A DNA stretch of 64,000 bases. Source: Trebonia sp963785645. GTDB lineage: Bacteria; Actinomycetota; Actinomycetes; Streptosporangiales; Streptosporangiaceae. The notes under the pieces were generated by a model. It searched no databases and was not told the DNA's origin. It worked only from the letters and a program-made list of their open reading frames with translations. Positions within the stretch are counted from its first letter, which is position 1. Each line of letters opens with the position of its first letter. The stretch is from NCBI GenBank assembly GCA_963785645.1, contig CAWAWG010000005.1:62001-126000 (forward strand), in the 5' to 3' direction. The translations under genes were made by a program, and so were the position numbers. Shown here piece by piece: positions 58,532-64,000 of this stretch.

Positions 58532-59971
58532 GTGCGCTTTCTTAATGACACCCGGCCCGCTACCGACCTAACCTACAGCGACGTCTTCATGGTGCCCGCA
58601 CGCTCAGCCGTCGGGTCGCGGCTTGACGTCGACCTGACCACGCGCGACGGCAGCGGGGCGACCGTTCCCGTCGTCGCGGCGAACATGACCGCGGTTTCCG
58701 GGCGCCGGATGGCCGAGACCATCGCGCGGCGCGGCGGGTTGGCGATCCTGCCGCAGGACATCCCCGCCGATGTCGTGGCCGACGTCGTGGCCTGGGTGAA
58801 GACCCGCGACCTGGTCGTCGACACCGCGATCACGCTCGGCCCGGCCGACACCGTCGGCGAGGCCCTCGCGCTGCTGCCCAAGCGGGCGCACGGCGCGGTC
58901 GTGGTCATCGACGCGCGCCGGGCGCCGGTCGGCGTGGTCACCGAAGCGGACTGCGCGGGCGCCGACCGCTTCGCCCAGCTGTCGACCGTCATGTCCGCCG
59001 CTCCGTTCACGCTGCCGGCCGGCACGCCTCCGGCGGAGGCGTTCGACCTGCTGCACTCGGGACGGCACCGGCTGGCACCGGTCGTGTCGCCGTCGGGCGA
59101 CTGCGTCGGCATCCTGACCAGGACCGGCGCGCTGCGGGCGACGCTGTACTCCCCCGCCACCGACGCGCGGGGGCGGCTGCGGGTCGGCGCCGCGGTCGGG
59201 GTCAACGGAGACGTGGCGGCCAAGGCCAAGCAACTGCTTGACGCGGAGATCGACGTCCTCGTGGTGGACACGGCGCACGGCCACCAGGAGAAGATGCTGG
59301 CGGCGCTGCGCGCGGTGCGGGCGCTGTCGCCGTCGGTCCCCGTCGTGGCGGGCAACGTCGTCACCGCGAACGGGACTGTCGACCTGGTCGAGGCGGGCGC
59401 GGACATCGTCAAGGTCGGGGTCGGCCCCGGCGCGATGTGCACCACCAGGATGATGACGGGGGTCGGACGGCCGCAGTTCTCCGCGGTACTCGAATGCGCC
59501 GCGGCGGCGGCCGCCCTGGGTGCGCACGTCTGGGCGGACGGCGGAGTGCGGCACCCGCGCGACGTCGCCCTCGCCCTCGCCGCCGGAGCATCGTCGGTCA
59601 TGATCGGGTCGTGGTTCGCCGGCACCTACGAGTCGCCCGGTGATGCCTTCCGTGATCCCAGCGGGAAGCTTTACAAGGAGAGCTTCGGCATGGCGTCGGC
59701 ACGGGCGGTGCGGACCCGCACGGCGTCCGACTCGGCGTACGAGCGGGCGCGCAAGGAACTGTTCGAGGAGGGCATCTCCTCGGCGCGGATGTACCTGGAC
59801 GCGGCCCGGCCCGGGGTGGAAGACCTGCTGGACATGATCGTGGCGGGCGTGCGGTCCTCGTGCACGTACGCCGGCGCGCGCGACCTGCCGTCCTTCGCGG
59901 AACGCGCCGTCGTGGGAGTGCAGAGTGCCTCCGGCTACACCGAGGGCATGCCAGTTCCTACAAGCTGGTAG
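58532..59971 (+). CDS. guaB1: GuaB1-type IMP dehydrogenase-related protein (GMP reductase class)
   Basis: Actinobacterial GuaB1 proteins are CBS-domain members of the IMPDH/GMP reductase family and act as GMP reductases in mycobacteria. Start GTG 58532 gives VRFLNDTRPATDLTYSDVFM, the family start; an ATG at 58493 would add 13 residues. The barrel is split by a CBS pair (about 95-210). Later: VDTAHGHQEKML, VVAGNVVTANGTVDLVEAGAD, the active-site loop VGVGPGAMCTTRMMTGVG with catalytic Cys, and MIGSWFAGTYESPGD. The last 15 residues (ending GMPVPTSW) are repeated downstream; see the duplication feature. Confidence 0.93.
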   Translation: MRFLNDTRPATDLTYSDVFMVPARSAVGSRLDVDLTTRDGSGATVPVVAANMTAVSGRRMAETIARRGGLAILPQDIPADVVADVVAWVKTRDLVVDTAITLGPADTVGEALALLPKRAHGAVVVIDARRAPVGVVTEADCAGADRFAQLSTVMSAAPFTLPAGTPPAEAFDLLHSGRHRLAPVVSPSGDCVGILTRTGALRATLYSPATDARGRLRVGAAVGVNGDVAAKAKQLLDAEIDVLVVDTAHGHQEKMLAALRAVRALSPSVPVVAGNVVTANGTVDLVEAGADIVKVGVGPGAMCTTRMMTGVGRPQFSAVLECAAAAAALGAHVWADGGVRHPRDVALALAAGASSVMIGSWFAGTYESPGDAFRDPSGKLYKESFGMASARAVRTRTASDSAYERARKELFEEGISSARMYLDAARPGVEDLLDMIVAGVRSSCTYAGARDLPSFAERAVVGVQSASGYTEGMPVPTSW

Positions 59972-60076
59972 AAGCGCGCCGTAATCATCGTCCGGGGGGT
60001 ACGGGGGGTCGTCCCCCCGGGGGATGACTGCGCCTCCGGCTACACCGAGGGCATGCCGGTCCCGACCAGCTGGTAG
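59927..60076 (+). repeat. Duplicated 3' end of guaB1 flanking a hairpin
   Basis: The final 45 bases of guaB1 (59927-59971, stop included) recur at 60032-60076. The two differ at four positions only, all third codon bases (CCA/CCG, GTT/GTC, CCT/CCG, ACA/ACC), so both encode ASGYTEGMPVPTSW and a TAG. Between them lies a G/C hairpin near 59986-60026. The downstream copy has the more host-like GC3. Confidence 0.85.
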
Positions 60077-60104
60077 AGGGCCGCGGCGGCGACCGGGAGC
60101 GGGT

Positions 60105-60121
60105 AACACGGACTCGTTCGG
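60105..60121. repeat. AACACGGACTCGTTCGG element
   Basis: Seventeen bases identical (inverted) to 24788-24804; the GGATAA tail is replaced by TAGA. It lies 15 bases past the stop of the minus-strand hydrolase gene. Confidence 0.45.
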
Positions 60122-60136
60122 TAGACCTGCTTGGGG

Positions 60137-60983
60137 CTAGCTGGCGGTCTGCTCTTCCTTGTGGGTCGTGCTCTTGTGGGTTGCTGCCGAGGACTTGTCC
60201 GCCCAGGCGCAGATGCGGTCGACGAGGGCGTCGTCGGTGTGGCGTTCCGCGTGGCCGAAGCCGCGGATCAGCCAGAGCTCCTTGGGCTCCCTGGCCGCGT
60301 CATAGAGCTGCTGGCCGTGGTCGGGCGGAAAGTAGATGTCCTGGTCGCCGTGCACGATCAGCACCGGCGTGGGCGAGATGCGGGCCGCTGCCTCGGCGGG
60401 CGGCATCGGGTCGGGGGTTGGCCAGCCTTCCGGTGAGATCCGGGTGTTCAGCACGTACTTGGTGAACGTCCGGCCGAGGCGCCTTTCCGCGGCCAGGTGC
60501 ACCCGGCGCATGGCCACGGTGCCGCGGTAGAACCAGCGGCCCGGGCCGCTCACCGAGATCACCCCGTCCACACCGCCGCGCAGCGCCGCATGGCGCAGCA
60601 CCACGGATCCGCCCATCGAGAACCCGATCGTCACGACGCGCCGGTAGCCGAGTTCCCTGGCGTACCTGACGGCCACGTCGAGGTCGTCGATCTCCTTGTC
60701 GCCAAGCGTGGACAGCCCACCGGACCGGCCGTGGCCGCGGAAGTCGAACGTCACCACCCCGGCGTGCTCGTTGAACCGCCGCACGAGCTTCCAGATCATC
60801 GGGCGCTGCCAGGACATGGTGAACCCGTGCGCGATGACAAGGGCCAGGTCCGGCCGGCCGGATGCCAGCTCCGCCGGCCTCCAGCTCCTCCGGCCCCGGA
60901 CGCCCCTGCGGGGGCAGGTGCACGGCGTCAATCGGGACGCCGTCCTGGGTGACCAGCGTGACGGTCATGACGACGGGGTTCAC
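60137..60983 (-). CDS. Alpha/beta hydrolase (frameshifted near 5' end)
   Basis: A single-domain alpha/beta hydrolase: VIAHGFTMSWQRPMIWKL (oxyanion region), GVVTFDFRGHGRSGG, the nucleophile elbow TIGFSMGGSVVLRHAALRG, Asp in PVLIVHGDQDIYFPP and the catalytic His in GFGHAERHTDD. Its N-terminus lies in another frame, NPVVMTVTLVTQDGVPIDAV then HLPPQGRPGPEE, joined by removing one base near 60880. GTG 60983 has GGAG four bases upstream. Restored length is about 281 residues. Substrate unknown. The last residues are polar (HKSTTHKEEQTAS). Confidence 0.82.
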
Positions 60984-61152
60984 AGCGCTCCATCCCTTGC
61001 CGGGTGCCCGCCCCTTGCGGGTGACAGCCATAACGGTAGTCAACGAACTACCCAGGACAAGACGAAGGGCCGCGGTCCGGCGAAACCGATACGGTTTCGC
61101 CGGACCACGACCCGCTCTCGCTACGGCCGCAACGCAGCGTGAGACCCTGAGA

Positions 61153-62610
61153 CTACTGCTTCGTCTGCGCGACCGGCTCCTCGGTCGTCGGCGAGGCCTC
61201 GGCCTCCGCCGTGACGCTGAGCCTGGTCGAGAAGACCTCCTCCTGCGGGTACGCCTCTTCACCGTGCACCGCGACGTCGCCGATCTCCAGCTCCGCGTCG
61301 GAGAAGCGGAGCTTCATGCGAAGCACGTACTTGATGAACATCCAGATGAGGAACGTGACCACGCCGTCCCAGACGATGATCGTGAGGGCGGCGAGCAGCT
61401 GCACGAGCACCTGGTGCGGGTGATGGCCCCAGAGCCAGCCCGCGCCGCTGAACGCGGCACCGCCCGGAGCGGCCGGGTACTCGATCACGTTCGGGTCGGC
61501 CAGGACACCGACGAGCAGGCCGCCGAGCAGGCCGGCGATGCCGTGGGTGTAGATGACGCCGAGGGCGTCGTCCACCTTGTTGAACGGCCAGACGTACTTC
61601 GGCAGGTACATCCAGCCGACCCAGACCACCGCCGAGCACAGCACGCCGATGATGATCGCGCCGAGGCCGTTGACGTAGCCGGCCGCCGGGGTGATGCCGA
61701 CCAGGCCGCAGATCATGCCGTTGAGGCCGCCGAGGAAGGTCGGCTTCTTCTCCGTGGTCAGGAACATGTCCATGAGGATCCACACCATCATGGCCACGGC
61801 GGTCGCGAGGTTGGTGTTGACGACGGCCGCACCGGCGTTCGCGCCCGCGAAGTACGGGTCACCGCCGTTGAAGCCGTTCCAGCCGAGCCACAGGATGCCG
61901 GCGCCGACCGCGACGAAGAGCAGGTTGTTGGGAATGGCCTTCTCGCGGTCCCGCTTGAGCCGGGGACCGATGACCGCGGCGGACACGAAGCCGGAGACGC
62001 CCGCGGCGAGGTGGATCACGTAACCGCCGGAGAAGTCCAGGGCGCCCTTGGACGCCCAGTAGCCGCCGCCCCACAGCAGGAACGCGTTGACCGCGTAGGC
62101 AAAGGTGATCCAGAGCGGGACAAACACCATCCACGCCTTGAAGCTCACCCGGCCGAGCACGGAGCCGATGAACAGGATCGGGGTGATCGCGGCGAACACG
62201 AACTGGAAGTACTCGATGGAAGCGCCCGGCAGCCGGAAGCCGGAGTTGAGTATCTCCCCGGTCTTCGACACCGCATACCCGGGCATGGCCGAATCGACCA
62301 GCGGGATGCTCGCCTGGCCTTCCAGCGCGTTGGCGCCGAGGATGGTCCGCGGATCGCCGAGCACGTTGACGCTGCCAAAATGGACCAGCGGCGTCCCGAA
62401 GCCCATCTTGTACGCCCACAGCACCCAGGTGATGAGGACCAAGCAGAAGGTGACGAAGACCATGAGCGTGGTGTTCATCGCCCATTTCTTCTGCACCAGG
62501 CCGCCGTACAGCACGGCCAGGGCCGGGATGGACATAAGCCCGACCAGCGTCGCCGCTGTCATCTGCCAGGCGTTATCTCCAGAACTCAGCCAGGTTGGGT
62601 ATGGAATCAC
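61153..62610 (-). CDS. amt: Ammonium transporter (Amt/Rh family)
   Basis: Inner-membrane trimeric channel for ammonium. Eleven helices are visible, with conserved VLYGGLVQKKWAMNTTLM, the pore-lining FAAITPILFIGSVLGR, the first pore His in DFSGGYVIHLAAGVSG and the second in VIYTHGIAGLLGGLLVG. GTG 62610 has GGAGGAG eight bases upstream. At 485 residues with a 60-residue cytoplasmic tail. No glnK or glnD follows, unlike the common amt-glnK-glnD arrangement. GlnR-like sites lie upstream. Confidence 0.95.
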   Translation of the reverse strand: MIPYPTWLSSGDNAWQMTAATLVGLMSIPALAVLYGGLVQKKWAMNTTLMVFVTFCLVLITWVLWAYKMGFGTPLVHFGSVNVLGDPRTILGANALEGQASIPLVDSAMPGYAVSKTGEILNSGFRLPGASIEYFQFVFAAITPILFIGSVLGRVSFKAWMVFVPLWITFAYAVNAFLLWGGGYWASKGALDFSGGYVIHLAAGVSGFVSAAVIGPRLKRDREKAIPNNLLFVAVGAGILWLGWNGFNGGDPYFAGANAGAAVVNTNLATAVAMMVWILMDMFLTTEKKPTFLGGLNGMICGLVGITPAAGYVNGLGAIIIGVLCSAVVWVGWMYLPKYVWPFNKVDDALGVIYTHGIAGLLGGLLVGVLADPNVIEYPAAPGGAAFSGAGWLWGHHPHQVLVQLLAALTIIVWDGVVTFLIWMFIKYVLRMKLRFSDAELEIGDVAVHGEEAYPQEEVFSTRLSVTAEAEASPTTEEPVAQTKQ

Positions 62611-62766
62611 TGTGTTTGCTCCTCCAGGGGCTGCCTGTTATGAAGGGCCTCTCGGGGGCCAGGGTCACCGTCGCCCCTGCCTGCTAGTCCCGCCCCGGCC
62701 GCTCCGCGTGCTTCTGCGCAACGATTCATGTTTCCCATGAGCGGGTTTCGCCGGCATTTCCCGTTT

Positions 62767-62783
62767 GTTACGCCAGCGGTAAC
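62767..62783. promoter_or_regulatory. Inverted GTTAC/GTAAC site upstream of amt
   Basis: GTTAC and GTAAC separated by seven bases, about 160 bases upstream of the amt start. Similar in sequence to GlnR half-sites but with off-consensus spacing. Confidence 0.4.
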
Positions 62784-62879
62784 GCGGCAGGTAGTCAGCG
62801 TGGGAATATTTCGTGAATGTGTCGTGATGTCCGTGACTTCCGCGAGAGCGCTGTGGTTCTCAGCCGCAACCACCGCGGC

Positions 62880-62906
62880 GTCACATTGCCGTAACGTTGC
62901 CAGAAC
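62880..62906. promoter_or_regulatory. GlnR-like box upstream of amt
   Basis: GTCAC, six bases, GTAAC, six bases, AGAAC: half-sites at the n6 spacing of the actinobacterial GlnR consensus. It lies about 270 bases upstream of amt, in the 400-base gap up to the next gene, and could serve either. Confidence 0.5.
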
Positions 62907-63011
62907 CGGTCCTGAATCCGCCCCATCGACCGGGTTAGCTGGCGAATGCGGAGTTGGACGGGGGTTGCCGGGTAGGTACCCAGGTGGATGGCGCTGGATG
63001 GGAGGCCAGCT

Positions 63012-63383
63012 GTGGTCGAGGCAGCAAACACGACGGCGTCGGCCGCCGGCATCTGGGTGATCGTCGTCGTCGCGGTGGTGGCGCTGGCGGGCTGGCTGAC
63101 GGCGATCATGCTCGCTGACCGGAGCCAGGTGCGGGCCAGCGGGCCCCAGGCATACGGCGAATCCCGGCTAACGGGCAGCGGCGGGTGGGCCGGCGGGAGC
63201 GTGGCGGGCGCGCAAGCCCCGGAGATCCCTGGAGAGGCGGTGCACGAGGCCGCCCGGGCGCCCGCCCAGCCGACTGAAGCCGGGCAGTACGGGATGCCGA
63301 GACAGCGGACCGGCGAAGCCGACCGCGCGGGGCGCAGCCGCACCGGACCGGGCGCGCGGGACGACGAGGAGCCGGGCCGCTAG
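63012..63383 (+). CDS. Small single-pass membrane protein of unknown function
   Basis: A 123-residue protein starting at GTG 63012 with GGAGG six bases upstream. One membrane helix (about residues 11-30, GIWVIVVVAVVALAGWLTAI), then a 90-residue polar, Gly/Ala/Arg-rich cytoplasmic or exported tail without a known domain. It is divergent from amt. Function unknown. Confidence 0.6.
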   Translation: MVEAANTTASAAGIWVIVVVAVVALAGWLTAIMLADRSQVRASGPQAYGESRLTGSGGWAGGSVAGAQAPEIPGEAVHEAARAPAQPTEAGQYGMPRQRTGEADRAGRSRTGPGARDDEEPGR

Positions 63384-63488
63384 CTCGGGCGGACGTGCGC
63401 GGGTCAACGCCGGGCTGTTCGCCGACCTTGACCCGCGACCCGGGTGCCGCTGGTTGACCGGGGCCCGCTTCGCCGGGCGGCTGTGAGC

Positions 63489-64000
63489 TCAGGCGTCCGG
63501 TGACGGGAGGTTGACCAGGTCGGCCAGCGCGGCGCGGTGGGCGCCGGGAGTGCCGTAAGCGACGGACGCCGCCTTCGCCCGCTTCAGGTACAGGTGGGCG
63601 GGATGCTCCCAGGTGAACCCGATGCCGCCGTGGAGCTGAACGCATTCCTCCGCCGCCAGCACCGCCGCCTCGCAGCAGGCCGACTTGGCCAGCGCGACCG
63701 CGACCGGAGCGTCCGGGTCGCCACCGGCCAGGCAGGCGGCCGCGTACCTGGACGCGGCGCGCGCCAGGGTGATGGCGGTCCACTGATCGGCGAGGCGGTG
63801 CTTGACCGCCTGGAAGGAGCCGATCGGGCGGGCGAACTGACGGCGCTCTTTCACGTATGCGACGGTCAGGTCCAGGCACCGCTGCGCGAGGCCGAGCTGC
63901 TCGGCGGCGATGACGGCCGCACCGGCGAGCAGCCCGGCCCGCACCGCGTCCCGCGCCGCGTCGCCGACCGCGACCTGCCGGGCTGATGCGCCGTCCAGGG
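63489..64000 (-). CDS. Acyl-CoA dehydrogenase, C-terminal part (runs off the window)
   Basis: The C-terminal helical domain of an acyl-CoA dehydrogenase, the FAD enzyme oxidising acyl-CoAs. Visible: RCLDLTVAYVKERRQFARPI, GSFQAVKHRLADQWTAI, AVALAKSACCEAAVLAAEEC, and VQLHGGIGFTWEHPAHLYLKRAK, the typical terminal signature. The 5' part lies beyond the window edge. At the expected catalytic-base position for this part no Glu can be judged. Confidence 0.88.
   Translation of the reverse strand, partial: LDGASARQVAVGDAARDAVRAGLLAGAAVIAAEQLGLAQRCLDLTVAYVKERRQFARPIGSFQAVKHRLADQWTAITLARAASRYAAACLAGGDPDAPVAVALAKSACCEAAVLAAEECVQLHGGIGFTWEHPAHLYLKRAKAASVAYGTPGAHRAALADLVNLPSPDA

Overview
The window is about 70% GC, with the codon bias and gene order of a filamentous actinomycete (Streptomycetales/Streptosporangiales type). 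The blocks RNase D, dxs and acnA, and the run TrmA, TrkA, TrkA, DUF3710, dut, DUF3093, DUF4235, DUF4193, suhB, ferrochelatase, match the core chromosome of that group. The genus cannot be named from the sequence alone. No rRNA, tRNA, CRISPR array or transposase was found.

Layout. 1-13.6 kb is core metabolism: RNase D, a DedA membrane protein, a ppk1/Nudix-phosphatase pair, a DUF4232 protein, a propeller hydrolase facing a sulfotransferase, a small monooxygenase, ferredoxin reductase and dxs. 14.3-32.3 kb looks like a catabolic island. Genes on the minus strand run from a fumarylacetoacetate-hydrolase-type enzyme and an extradiol-type dioxygenase, through a CUT2 carbohydrate-type ABC importer (one subunit a double-ATPase/permease fusion), to a VOC protein, a berberine-bridge-type oxidase, an aromatic-ring FAD monooxygenase, an amidohydrolase and a quinone oxidoreductase. 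Most neighbours overlap by 1-4 bases. serS and two divergent NodD-type LysR regulators with a cupin and an SDR sit at the upstream end. 32.3-44 kb holds a phospholipase-C-type enzyme, a lipase remnant, an acidic unknown protein, a hexamer repeat with a strong terminator, acnA, a very large Pro/Gly-rich protein and an LLM oxidoreductase. 44-54.7 kb carries a GntR regulator and the conserved actinobacterial housekeeping run. 54.8-64 kb holds an MFS carrier, a lytic transglycosylase, a TetR regulator, guaB1, a hydrolase, an ammonium transporter and the end of an acyl-CoA dehydrogenase.

Sequence quality matters for reading this annotation. About fifteen otherwise good genes need a single-base insertion or deletion, usually in a short G or C run, to give a full-length protein (including dxs, serS, fprA and DUF3710). 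One base restores family-typical length and often a natural overlap with the next gene, so I treat these mostly as probable sequence errors and give the coordinates of the restored gene. The RNA methyltransferase has both an indel and an in-frame stop and is listed as a pseudogene.

Non-coding signals of interest: a hairpin family with a shared loop and lead sequence, mostly lying in the 3' flanks of genes; a 17-base exact repeat; a synonymously altered copy of the guaB1 3' end; several genes whose -10 box sits six bases before the start codon (leaderless mRNAs); a perfect operator in a GntR promoter; a 22-base dyad ahead of dxs; and GlnR-like sites ahead of amt.
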